In this document: positions 41,838 to 51,878 of the stretch, piece after piece
Layout: every line of letters begins with the position of its first letter
Position numbering within the stretch: position 1 is the first letter of the stretch
Origin: Peronospora farinosa
Taxonomy: Eukaryota > Oomycota > Peronosporomycetes > Peronosporales > Peronosporaceae
DNA length: 64,000 nt
Reading direction: 5' to 3'
NCBI GenBank assembly: GCA_947646735.1
Contig: CANTFK010000164.1
Coordinates: forward strand, 248,001 to 312,000
The notes under the pieces: generated by a model
What the model saw: the letters and a program-made list of their open reading frames with translations, nothing else
The model's database searches: none
What the model was told of the DNA's origin: nothing
Translations under genes and position numbers: made by a program

Positions 41838-42527
41838 GGTTTTTGACAGTCAAATTTATCTGTTAAAAACCTCGCTTTGGATTTAAAATACTATTTCTAA
41901 GAAATAGTATTTTCAATCCAAACGGAGTTTTAAGAAATAGTAAAAAAAGATAGAGGATAATATAACCCGTGTGGATTGTATGCATTAATTTTATTATTTT
42001 TGCCTTAAACGAGCAGCAAAGCACAGCAGCAATGAAGACCATATCAACATACCAAGAGATTTGACATACAAAAATATTAAAGTTCAATAAAGCACTAGTT
42101 TAGCAAACTGCAAAGTGAATATGTTGTAGGTCCTTAGTGATGGAAGGTGAGCATTCAAAGATAGGTGAACTCAAAAGATGGAGACGATTTGTGGTGTCGC
42201 GGTACGATACGTGAGTATGCGATTGGCGCTAGCCGTTGCATTGTAACGCGTAGTCTGCGCAAGTAGAAAGTTAAGAGTGGCTAGCAGCCAAGCATTGTGG
42301 AATTGTTGGGCGTAGGACACAAAGTAGCTGTATGTCTATAACATGCTAATACAGAATCAAATTGTCGAAACAACCATCAAGTGCGACACTTAGCTCGCCT
42401 GCGCTACTTCTAAGCCTATTTTTCTAGAGTCTTTCAAAACCTTAGACATTAACATCATCAAAAATGGCGTCACCACCGCCATCGGGCAAGTATACTGGTT
42501 TTCGCTTCTCGAGGCGCTTCTTCAGCA
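41838..42527. other. Intergenic, with a 14-bp-arm palindrome at 41885-41913
   Basis: AAAATACTATTTCT (41885-41898) and its exact complement (41900-41913) are separated by one base, just upstream of the minD start. Weak pairing extends outwards (GGATTT/CAATCC). The rest of the spacer shows no gene. Confidence 0.6.
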
Positions 42528-42842
42528 ACACCATGGCCCAAAAATCCCGCTCGACTCGACATCTATTGATGCTTATATACCAAGCTTGCTTTGAAGTACA
42601 CAGGATTGCGCTGCTGAAATTGGCTTGGTCATGATATCTGCCAGTTAATCCTGCGTTGGGCAGTACTCGAGCACCACCTGACCTTCTTCCAACTTTTCAC
42701 GTACAAAGTGATATCGAATGTCGATATGCTTTGTACGCTTATTAAACTCGAGGTTTTTGTCCAGCGCGATTGGTCCTTGGTTGTCCTCATAGATCCTGAT
42801 TGCTAATCGCGATCGCGGGTATGATTGGTCGTCACGGGGCAC
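42528..42842 (-). pseudogene. Ty1/copia polyprotein remnant, RNase H end
   Basis: The minus strand reads AIRIYEDNQGPIALDKNLEF, KRTKHIDIRYHFVREK and VVLEYCPTQD, then an in-frame stop, then LADIMTKPISAAQ. This is the C-terminal RNase H region of copia retrotransposons. One stop codon and the absence of LTRs or upstream pol show that it is a fragment. Confidence 0.85.
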
Positions 42843-43914
42843 GCTCGCGGTTACGATTGCAGTTGCGATGGATCGGAATTTGTCACGTTCGCGAAGTGAG
42901 ATCGATCGGAATCGTTAATGATCGCAGATAATATCATGGTCAAGCGCAAAGGTTGATCTGTAGTTGTAGTCTCTGGAAACAGAGCGTGATCACGCAATCC
43001 GTGATCGAGATTCTCTTTTCGCTCGTCTGGACGATTTACTATCTGGCAACGGATTTTCGGCTTCCTCCTCGTTACCCACGGTGACGTCCACTGAAACGTC
43101 TCCTCAACGGAAGAAACGTCAGCGCCAGACTACTACCCCGGATATAGCCACCTCAAAGCGTTCGCGCGGTGCAACCACACCTCCGTGTTTCCATTCACTC
43201 AATCTTTTGATCCTTCTAAACCCAGATCTCACACCCCGGATCCATACATTTTACCGAATTATCCTGGGTCTAAGGCTACGGATCCACCCACCACCAAGTA
43301 ATTTATCTCCGTCCCCGTCATTCGAAGATTCAGATGAAATGATCAGTCTGGGAGCTCGCCCGACCAGACAGACGATTCGTTTCTGGCTGCGTTATCTTCT
43401 CCTAGGTTCACTTCTTGACGACACGCTGCGGCACAGTCTAAGGCGGCTCCGTCTTCTTCACCGATCATGGTAGACACCCCCAGCCAGATTGCATCGCCTC
43501 GTAGTACTTACCCTCGAGTGTTCATGGTCGATATGTTGGGTAAATTATCAGATGATTCCGACAGATCGGTAGTGAGCTTCAGAGTTCCTGCAACCAGATG
43601 TTTTTTACATATGAATTCATGGATATCCCAGCCACCACTATTTCTCGCGATCACTGTCTTCCCGGCTGTTGTAATCGGGTTTCTCGATCTCCTGTGGGTA
43701 CAATTCCTCGGTCGGCTCGAAGGGTCAGCTTGACCTGCGTTTTGGAGCTGGATTTTAATTACTTTTTCCACCACTTCTTGAAACAGGGAGGTTAGATCTT
43801 ACATGTTTTGAAAAGTCCGTAGTCCACCTGACTTCGACTGGTCGTCCCGATTGATTACCTCTTCCCAGATTGACCAATTGTATGATCGTCAACCTTGGAA
43901 TGTATACGATTCCA
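42843..43914. other. Unassigned sequence left of element A, with broken coding traces
   Basis: A plus-strand stretch at about 43081-43733 reads as Ser/Pro/Arg-rich protein in shifting frames (SPQRKKRQRQTTTPDIATSKR...), with stops and frameshifts. It may be an eroded retroelement gag or a dead host gene; I recognise no family. Its right edge is the target site of element A. Confidence 0.35.
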
Positions 43915-43919
43915 TGGTC

Positions 43920-44238
43920 TGTAACGGGCTAAGGACCCGTTACCGTCTTACACTAAAAGGGCGTTGAGGAAGCGCTCTTAATTAACTCGTAAATATAACT
44001 CTGTTTTATTTTTGTTTGAGTTTTAATTCGCAGTAAGTGCGAATATGTTCCCTAGCTCATGGGAACCATTCAATATGGAAGTCGATTTATTATTGGCTAA
44101 TTATTGGGTCTGGCACCCCAATAATAAACCAATAATAAAAATGACGCGCAGTATTCGCTAATCGGATACTGCCCTATGCCTACTTATGTAATTATGTATT
44201 AATCTTATAACTACTCATGTAATAGGTTCCCCATTACA
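43920..44238 (-). repeat. Element A 3' LTR
   Basis: 319 bp, TGTAAC...TTACA ends. The first 24 nt form a stem, GTAACGGG (43921-43928) with CCCGTTAC (43936-43943). The adjacent polypurine tract (44239-44251, minus strand AAGAGGGGGGTGA) marks this as the 3' LTR. Confidence 0.95.
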
Positions 44239-44251
44239 TCACCCCCCTCTT
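44239..44251 (-). other. Element A polypurine tract
   Basis: Minus-strand AAGAGGGGGGTGA directly abuts the 3' LTR, the expected plus-strand priming site. Element B has nearly the same tract at 59061-59073. Confidence 0.8.
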
Positions 44252-44530
44252 AAGTTGTGCTTACTACAACGTAAGCACATAACTTGAGAATGATTCTTTT
44301 CACCAAAGATGCAGCGACACGACCTCGAACCTGCTCAGTGACACGCGACTGAGCAGCATGACCCTGGCCGCGCGCGCAAGGATATATCTGACGACAACAA
44401 CCGTACGATCTGCAGGAAGCAGACACCGCGAGTCACGGACGCACACTTGATCCTGTGGACGCTATACCGTTATATCAGCGCTAATCATCCAGAATTTTGA
44501 AAAGTCATAACGAAACTCTCTATCATTCCG

Positions 44531-44608
44531 TTGGTGCAGTGGTTTACCACTGAGTTCTTGATCGTGATGTCGCTGGTTCGATCCCCACGTGCGCCATATT
44601 CGATTCGC
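44531..44608 (+). other. tRNA-like (A-box/B-box) sequence inside element A
   Basis: TGGTGCAGTGG (44532-44542) fits the tRNA A box and GGTTCGATCC (44575-44584) the B box, at normal spacing. The acceptor and T stems do not pair properly, so it is not an intact tRNA. It may be a tRNA-derived SINE head or a chance internal Pol III promoter. On the minus strand it forms the tail of the chromodomain frame. Confidence 0.4.
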
Positions 44609-46516
44609 TATGGCAACCCACATAATCGCAAATGCCATCCAAGTTTTCTCGAGCCTCATAATAGATCTCGGAAACGCTCGGGGACTCGTCGTCAAAGTTC
44701 TGTTTCTCGCGAGCATCACGGCTCGCGAGATTGGGGATGGAATCGGCAGCATCAATCGCAATAGCCGTCTTCCTACGCGACTCATTATCCACGACCACGT
44801 CTGGTACATCTTGGAACAGCGTACTCGATGGCTCCCATGTATCGTCCGCCGGGGAATATCCCAACCAGCGAACCCTGTAATGTTTCTCGACATGCTTCTT
44901 AATGGGCGCCGAGTTATTACTCGGCGCCTGGGGCTTGTGATCCTCGTGGTCGACAATCCAGCGTCGCGGACCCATGCATCAACTAAGGGAGGAGTAGCAT
45001 CACGACGGAAGACCTCTGGCGATGAGCGCCGATTCTCGTAATAGGGCGCCTGTACAGTCGAATGATGAGCTGCGCCTACTCCGCGCTGAAGCCGAGGAGT
45101 CGAAGAATGCACTACTTGATGCTCGTGAGATGGCTGAGAGAGCTCAAGATCGTGCGGATGCTTCGACTGAGGCTGCTGAGCGGACTCGACGTGAGCAGCT
45201 GGTTTTGGTTGAGCGCCTACGTCAACTTGAGACGACTGCGTTCGGAGGGCCCCAGCAGATCGAGTCTGCACGCGTTCGGGCAGGACTTGGTCCCAGTCGT
45301 CGTCAACGTCGTCGTCAGGGGATGTCGGATTTCGAGCCTGCACAGAAGAGCGGGGAAGATTCGAAGGGAGATCCGCCGGCAGGTAAGCTTTGAGGCGCCC
45401 GACGTAGAACGTCGGGTGCAAACGCATAGATGTAGGTATGTCTAGCGTGTAAGCGTCTCCATGCACCTTAACAACCCGAAATGGGCCAATATATCTTGGC
45501 GCTAACTTATTAGCGCCCAAATTCGTCACTGAGGTGTTCGGTAATCCACTTGTTGATAACAATACTCTGTCACCTTCTCGAAATATCAACATATTCTTTC
45601 GACCTCTTCTGTCTGCATTCTCCTTTTGCTTGTCGACTGCCTCTTGTAATGCATCACTCACAAAACGCGTGATTCCTTGTCGTAATAGGAAAAATTCGGT
45701 TACTGCAGCCGAACTTACAGACGACGTATTCTCTTTTGGGGCAAAATTAGCAACGGGAGACGCGATGGAATGCATCGCGTCAGAGTCGATATGCCGTTGG
45801 CCAAAAGATTACCAGTATTAGGTGCATCGGCAGCAACCTTATGCGCATCGTAATCAATCATCAATAGTTCCGGCGCAATTCCATCCGTAGATACTACCCC
45901 ATCAATCTTGGAGACAGGGTGTTCTGAAGCTGAGAGAGCAAGCAGCGCCGGAACGCGAGGATGCCTCGCGTTGTTAACGAAAAAGGTCGTCAACCCGGTT
46001 GACGCGTAAACAGCATTGTTGATTGCAAACTCTGCAAGTGGAAGAAATGAACCCCATGATGCGCAAAACATCTTCGAGCACTCTGTTCACACGCTCCGTT
46101 TGCCCATCCGTCTCTGGATGGGCCGCCGTAGACATAAGCAACCGCGTTCCTAATAGCTGGAATAATTCGGCCCAGAAAGCCGAAGTAAAACGCGGGTCAC
46201 GGTCCGAAACAATAGATTCTGGCAAGCCGTGATGCCTAAAGATAAGATCAATGAAGATCTTCGCTGTCGTCTCCGCCGTAATGTTGGCGGAGACCGGAGC
46301 AAAATGCACCATTTTGCTGAATCGATCCACTAGAACCAATACGCCCGTGCGTTTCTGTTCATCCGGTGGAAGGCCAAAGATAAAATCCATGCTGACCGAG
46401 CGCCAGGCTTCCGTAGCAATCGGAAGCGGGCGCAATGGGGCTTGTGAAGACGGCGCAGGCTTCACACGCTGACAGGTTTCACAGGAGCGCACCCATTTCT
46501 GGATGTACTTATACAT
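44544..46516 (-). pseudogene. Element A integrase and chromodomain, frameshifted
   Basis: Three overlapping minus frames carry one integrase. The first runs from 46516 (RSCETCQRVKPAP zinc-binding end; core D in MDFIFGLP, D in SDRDPRFTSAFW, E in HPETDGQTERVNR). The second continues at about 46071-45715 (PLAEFAINNAVYAST). The third, at 45775-44544, holds the C-terminal SH3-like part (NKLAPRYIGPFRVVKVHGDAYTL, HPTFYVGRL), a Q/P/S-rich linker and the chromodomain YRVRWLGYSPADDTWEP. The breaks make it non-functional. The chromodomain would direct integration to marked chromatin. Confidence 0.9.
45022..45393 (+). CDS. Antisense coiled-coil ORF inside element A
   Basis: On the strand opposite to the element, a 123-codon frame from the ATG at 45022 encodes a strongly heptad-like helix (LRLLRAEAEESKNALLDARE, then ERTRREQLVLVERLRQLET) and a basic tail. 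It overlaps the integrase-chromodomain linker. Element B has an antisense coiled coil at the homologous place. Expression is unknown; the pattern might be a by-product of local inverted repeats. Confidence 0.35.
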   Translation: MSADSRNRAPVQSNDELRLLRAEAEESKNALLDAREMAERAQDRADASTEAAERTRREQLVLVERLRQLETTAFGGPQQIESARVRAGLGPSRRQRRRQGMSDFEPAQKSGEDSKGDPPAGKL

Positions 46517-48614
46517 CCGCGGCCGGAAAATACGCGAGAAATAGCCGCAAACGTCTTCTCGCGACCCAGGTGTCCGCCAGCTGGGCTGTCGTGAAATTCA
46601 TGAACCAATCGGGCTCGAAGGTCGTCATCAGCAGGGATGACGACACGCGGGGAATCAAAGACGTCCATCGTGTACGTCAGCAACGGACCGTCAAGCGCGT
46701 AACACTTGATGTTGTCGCGTGTTGGTTTCGTCAACTTCGCGAGTAATTTTTCGCTCGGGTCCCTGAGATAGTTGATGATTCCTGAATAGAAGGAATCATT
46801 CGCGTAGGATTCAGCGATCTGAGTTCGAATCGAAAGCACGGGGGCCGAAATCATCGCATTAAGTCCCAGTTCAATACAACACACACAGATATCTTCGTCG
46901 TCATCAACATACTCCGTTTGATGACCCATATCACGCCGAGGATCGTAATCAGGATGACGAGAAAGCGCGTCAGCGAGAATGTTATTCTTGCCAGGCTTGT
47001 AATGCACCACAAAACTATACTCGGCAAAAAATGACAACCACCGCGCCATACGCTGGGACAAGTGAGGACTCTTGATGGCGGTACGCAATGATGCGTGATC
47101 TGTGTAGATAGAAAACATATTTTCGCCGAGCAATATACTTTAAACTTGATTAGCGCGTAGCGCGTAGCGCATAGCCAAAAGTTCCTTGTCGTGTATCGGA
47201 TAATTTCTCTCGGCAGGTTTCATCTGTCGTGATTGAAAACTCACGACGCGCTCTCGACCCTCGTCATCAAATTGCATGAGGGCACATCCTATAGCAAAAT
47301 TTCTCGCGTCACATACGACGTGGAATGGCTTAGAGTCATCAGGTAACATCAGCACCGGTGCCTCGGACAAGCTCTTCTTTACGGAGTCGAAGGCAGATTG
47401 ATGTTCTGCCGTCCATAACCATACTGCATCTTTCTTGAGCAAAGTCGACAATGGCTGAATTAGCTCGGCATAGTTCTTTGTATACTTATGCAAGTAATTC
47501 GCGAGACCGATCCATTGACGTAATTCAGTTTGGTTCCTGGGCGTTGGCCAGGAACAGATCGATGAGATCTTCTCAGGATCAGCGCGGACACCTTTCTTGC
47601 TGACGTAACAACCGAGTACTGGAATCTCGGGAGCGCAGAAGATACATTTCTTCAAATTCGCATGCAATTTATTCTCGTGCATAACTTGAGACACCTGCTT
47701 CAAGTGTCGAAGGTGTACCTCCGTAGCGCTGAGCTTTTGCTCAGCGCGGCTGTGAACAAAAACGTCGTCAAAGTAGCTCGGTGCAAAGTCGCGAAGTGGG
47801 CGAAGTACTTGTGTCACCATCCGATTGAACGTAGCTGGAGCGTTCTTAAGACCTTGTGGCAAGACTAACCACTCCCAAAGCATCCCGCTTGGGGTGCTGA
47901 CCGCAGTGAACGAAATGTCACTGTCCCTCATGAGGATCTGATAGAAACCGTCTGTCAGATCTATGGCGCTGTAGATCTCGCTCCCGGACACAGTATTTAA
48001 TACCATGTCTTTTCGAGGGATAGGTGTTTGAGCCGGGATAGTGGCGTCATTCAGCTTGTTGAAGGCGTGTACAATGCGCCAACCGCCGGTGGCTTTCTTC
48101 ACACAGAAAGTCGGACTCGAATGTGGCGAGACACTCTCGCGGACATGGCCAGCCTTGCGGCGACCCTCGAAAATTCATCAATAGCGATGACTTGGTCGCG
48201 CGGTAACGGACACTGCCTTGTCACGCAGTATTTTGATCCTGGAACGAGATCTATCTCGTGCCGCACACCACGATCCGCCGGAAGCTCAGCTGGAATTTTC
48301 ACCGGGAAAATATCGGCGTACTCACGGGCGATATCGTATACAGGGTTGCCCGAAGCACGAAGAGCATCCCAAGACTGTGCCGCGAAGCGTTCTTCGCGCG
48401 CTAATTTAGACTCGGCGCTCTTCGGGCGAGCCTTCAGAACTTCTTCACTGGCTGCTTCGGTGGCTGAAACGATGCACACTTGCTCGATGTCGCCGGCCTT
48501 GAGGTCATGAAGGAAGTCTTTCCATTTAAGGTCTGGCAGAGATGTGATATCTGCAGAAGTGCACGGTGGGCTCGCTACCTCAATGTAGCGGCCACGATGT
48601 GGGGATCCCTTCAC
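46462..48614 (-). pseudogene. Element A reverse transcriptase, RNase H and integrase zinc-binding region, broken
   Basis: Frame 48614-48099 holds the approach to RT (RHEIDLVPGSKYCVTRQCPLP). Frame 48102-47140 holds RT: ATGGWRIVHAFNKLND, YSAIDLTDGFYQILM, LPQGLKNAPATFNRMV, the catalytic YFDDVFVHS, and the start of RNase H (FHVVCDARNFAIGCAL, HDKELLAM). Frame 47133-46462 continues with IYTDHASLRTAI, RWLSFFAEYSFVVHYKPGKNNILADALSR and the integrase H-H-C-C region (VHEFHDSPAGGHLGREKT). Frame changes near 48100 and a stop near 47140 show decay. Confidence 0.9.
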
Positions 48615-48660
48615 ATATTAAAGTGCGCATACAGATTCCGTCACTACGGAATCAAATGCA

Positions 48661-49803
48661 TCAGCATCTTGACGTGCATTTCGTCGTCTCGGTGATCGGC
48701 GTGATCCTTTCTTGCGTTTTCTCTTTTTCTTGAGCCCCTGCTCGAGACTGGCACGTCGCTATCACAAGAGGATGATGTACCCCCCCCCCCTCTAGACATG
48801 GAAGCTCTGTCTCCACCACGTCGGTTTCATGCGGATCCATAGTCCGCCCATTCTCGTCAATTAAAAGCGGGAGCTCGTCTTCGACCGCTTCACTTGTTTG
48901 CGGGAGCCCCTGATCGACCGCCTCGATATTTATCGGGAGCCTCTGCTCGACCGCCTCGAAATTGATCGGGAGCATCTGCTCGTCCGATGTCTGTGTGTGC
49001 GGGAACCGCTGTTCGACCGCCTCGTTGTGTGGCTCCGTCAGTGTAACGGAATATACTGCGCACAGAGGGCCATCGCTCTCTCTGTGTTGACTACTAGTCG
49101 TGGCGAGTTCGTTCACGACCCTGACGTGAGGCCAATCGGATGAAGCGACCAACAAATGAGTAAACACTTCACTGACGTCATAACCGCTTTGTCGTTTGAC
49201 GGACCAAGATAGCCAATCTATCTTCGGCTGATACCGTGACATCCACGGTATCCCAAGTATGCAATCAAATGCATAGTTCATCTCGTACACCAAAAATTCG
49301 TCGTTGCTCTAGAAACCGTCGAAAGTGTACGGTAAAACCACTGTTTTACGCGGGACACGTTTTGGTTTTCCATCGGCAAGTTTGACAACGATGTCACCTG
49401 GACCTTCTCGAACCGTGACAGTCGACGGGAGAAGGGACAAACAGGATGCACGAAAGAAGTTGTTGGAAGCGTCAGAATCCAACAACGCTCGAAGTGGTCG
49501 CTTCACTCCAGCGACGATGAGACTGATAATAATCAGTCTCGAATCATCGCGCATGGTGGTGGCATTGAAGTGGGTATGAATCACTTTGGGGCTAGGAGCC
49601 CGAGCTGCCACCTGAGTACTCGGGGCTCCATTTCTGCCAGTAGGGCGCCCCACGCCTACTGGAACCGCTCGTTTTTTGGCGGGACCACCGACGACACAGC
49701 GTCTCCTCGTGAGACAGCTGTGTTCATAGTCACCGGCGCAGGTGCACGACAGACAGCCGCACGATGGCCTGTTTTACCACAGCGAAAACACTTCATCGTG
49801 TTA
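48661..49803 (-). pseudogene. Element A zinc knuckle and aspartic protease, degenerate
   Basis: The minus strand shows the knuckle KCFRCGKTGHRAAVC at about 49794-49750 (C-x2-C-x4-H-x4-C). A retropepsin frame at 49653-49309 has the active-site segment ALLDSDASNNFF; families have DSGA or DCGA here, so the catalytic Gly is replaced by Asp. The next frame, 49293-48661, begins YEMNYAFDCILGIPWMSRY (C-terminal protease strand) and contains degenerate EAVEQRLPINIEAVDQGLP repeats. A C-run at 48780-48790 lies in this frame. Confidence 0.8.
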
Positions 49804-49822
49804 GGATTGCGAATGTAGCGGC

Positions 49823-50695
49823 TTAATGATTTGCCGCGACCACGAGAGGACTCAATTGCATCATTTTCATTGGCTCTGGTCCAGACGTCCGGGGATGTTG
49901 TGACGCTGCGTGCAGGTACGACGACGCGACAGTGTAATCCTCAAGAAGCGCGAGGGCAAATGCCTCTTCGAGGGGCTTTGGCTCAGCACGTGTGAGGCAG
50001 TAACGCGTCATGCGCTCTTGCATACCAAAAATAAAGACATGGACTTGTGAAGCCATGTCAACTGGCTGCGTGGTAATGCACGAAGCAAGATGACGAGTCT
50101 TCTGCACGAAGTCACGCATCGACAGCTTGCCCTGTCGGAGTGAGAAGAAATCTGCACGCAAGCAAGATTCATCTTGAGGAGGCTCGAAAGCCAGTCGTAA
50201 GTCACGCTGGATATCGTCCAGCGTAGGAAACGCCGACTCATCTACGACGAGCTTTCCGAGAGCCCATTCCTTGGCTTTGCCGGCAAGGCGAGACAACAGG
50301 AAATTGACCATGGCCGTCGGAGCGTCAATTAATCTTGACGCTATTGCAATATCCACCTCGCGAAACCAGCGATTAAGGGGGAGACGATCCGGACCATCAC
50401 CGGAGTACGTTGACATCTCCATCTTGATAGCATCATGGTGCGAAGTGCGCGAGGGAGTGAATACTCGCCGATTCGCTTCGGCGAGCTCGCGCACCATAAA
50501 GTCTTGGATGGCGGCACGTTGACCATCAGGCGTCGCTGTGCTCAGCAGCAACGTCACAATAGTTTCGCCAGACACCGCCACGAGGCGATGTAGTGCCTGC
50601 CACTCCACCGAGGTGAGATGTGAAAAATCAGAATGCTCCAGCGAGACCGCTGGAGCCACCGAAGACTCGCCCATGTTCATCTCGAATCTGGTCAT
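49823..50695 (-). pseudogene. Element A gag (capsid) protein
   Basis: A 290-residue frame from the ATG at 50695. The retrotransposon gag fold is recognised by [52 protein letters not shown] and [18 protein letters not shown], closely parallel to element B gag. The frame ends before the zinc knuckle, which lies in another frame, so gag is separated from its nucleocapsid part by a frameshift. Confidence 0.85.
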
Positions 50696-50700
50696 TGGAA

Positions 50701-50719
50701 GGACTACAAAGTGCTACCA
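50701..50719 (-). other. Element A primer-binding site
   Basis: Two bases inside the 5' LTR the minus strand reads TGGTAGCACTTTGTAGTCC. Its first eight bases could pair with the 3' end of an initiator-Met type tRNA. Element B has a similar leader (TGGTTGAAC...). Confidence 0.55.
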
Positions 50720-50721
50720 GG

Positions 50722-51040
50722 TGTAACGGGCTAAGGACCCGTTACCGTCTTACACTAAAAGGGCGTTGAGGAAGCGCTCTTAATTAACTCGTAAATATAG
50801 CTCTGTTTTATTTTTGTTTTAGTTTTAATTCGCAATAAGTGCGAATATGTTCCCTAGCTCATGGGAACCATTCAATATGGAAGTCGATTTATTATTGGCT
50901 AATTATTGGGTCTGGCACCCCAATAATAAACCAATAATAAATTGACGCGCAGTATCCGCTAATCGGATACTTCCCTATGCCTACTTATGTAATTATGTAT
51001 TAATCTTATAACTACTCATGTAATAGGTTGCCCCATTACA
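50722..51040 (-). repeat. Element A 5' LTR
   Basis: 319-bp partner of the LTR at 43920. Its tract GTATCCG-ctaat-CGGATAC is a perfect stem here, while the other copy has one mismatch. Followed by the TGGTC target duplication. Confidence 0.95.
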
Positions 51041-51045
51041 TGGTC

Positions 51046-51366
51046 GATCCAATAACGTTCTGGCGCACCGGGTGGTTCTCGGTATTGATTGATCTATAGC
51101 TCGACTTTGAACTCCGTCACCGTTAAGCCCTCTAGGAGAGTGCACAATTTATTCCGATCTCCATCAAGATTCGCCGATCCGATCCTGCATTGGCCACTTT
51201 TGCCAAAGAGCGAAGACAACGGTGATCGAGAGCTTGTCCCGAATGAGTTAAATTGTTGCAAATGATTCTTCAAGGCATGATCGACGGCTATTGTGATATC
51301 GACATTTTGTCGTATATCATATTTCTTCACTTTTCTCGTCTGAACGAGATTAGAATGTGGTATACA
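51046..51366. other. Pre-insertion DNA between elements A and B
   Basis: About 320 bp of non-LTR sequence. A 78-codon minus frame (51330-51094) has no recognised family and may continue the dead sequence found left of element A. Confidence 0.4.
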
Positions 51367-51371
51367 GGAAT

Positions 51372-51831
51372 TGTAACGGGGCGAGCCCGTTACATAATAT
51401 TGACACTTATATGAAGTGTCAATAAAATATTATTATAACTAATAATATTTTGACAATATTACCTTTTCTTATAATATTGTTCCTAGATCTCCTTGAAGTT
51501 GGAGATGCCCTCTTATTGGTTGATATGGGCCATCATATCAACCAACGCGCTGACCAATGACCGATGGACGCGCGCAATGAGTGGAGGGCAAGTTGTCAAC
51601 ATACATAGTTGTAGTTTAATATAGTTAACATAGGTTATAACAGATTAGTTTTATTAAGATAGTTATCTATATTAAATACAGTTTTCCTTTTCTCTACTTC
51701 TAAGCGTTTGTATAGAAGTAAAGCCTCCTCTGCCTCTTGTGTAAGAGAGGTAATTGAGGCACCTGCTTTCACTGTAATCAGTGAAAGTAGACTATACTGT
51801 AATCAGTATAGTCGGAGGGTTCCCCATTACA
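51372..51831 (+). repeat. Element B 5' LTR
   Basis: 460 bp. It opens with the stem TGTAACGGG-gcgag-CCCGTTACA (51372-51394). Near its 3' end it carries consecutive stem-loops, among them CTTTCACTG/CAGTGAAAG (51766-51787) and ACTATACTG/CAGTATAGT (51791-51812), both with a TAAT loop. It ends CCATTACA. Confidence 0.96.
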
Positions 51832-51833
51832 CC

Positions 51834-51852
51834 TGGTTGAACTTCGTGGTCC
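51834..51852 (+). other. Element B primer-binding site
   Basis: TGGTTGAACTTCGTGGTCC begins two bases after the LTR, matching 15 of 19 positions of the element A site. The tRNA is not identified. Confidence 0.5.
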
Positions 51853-51878
51853 GTTCAGCGACCACCGCACCATCCGCT

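Larger units (their letters stand above)
43920..51040 (-). mobile_element. Element A: LTR retrotransposon, Ty3/gypsy chromovirus, complete but decayed
   Basis: Two 319-bp LTRs (43920-44238 and 50722-51040), both TGTAACGGG...CCATTACA, with about eight differences by eye. They are flanked by the 5-bp target duplication TGGTC (43915-43919 and 51041-51045). The element reads on the minus strand, so the right LTR is the 5' LTR. Domain order gag, zinc knuckle, protease, RT, RNase H, integrase, chromodomain identifies a chromovirus. Several frameshifts and stops break gag-pol, so this copy is not autonomous. Short perfect inverted repeats are spread over its length. Confidence 0.95.

Noticed and set aside
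44531..44608. Functional tRNA gene
   Set aside because: The A and B boxes are good, but acceptor and T stems do not pair.
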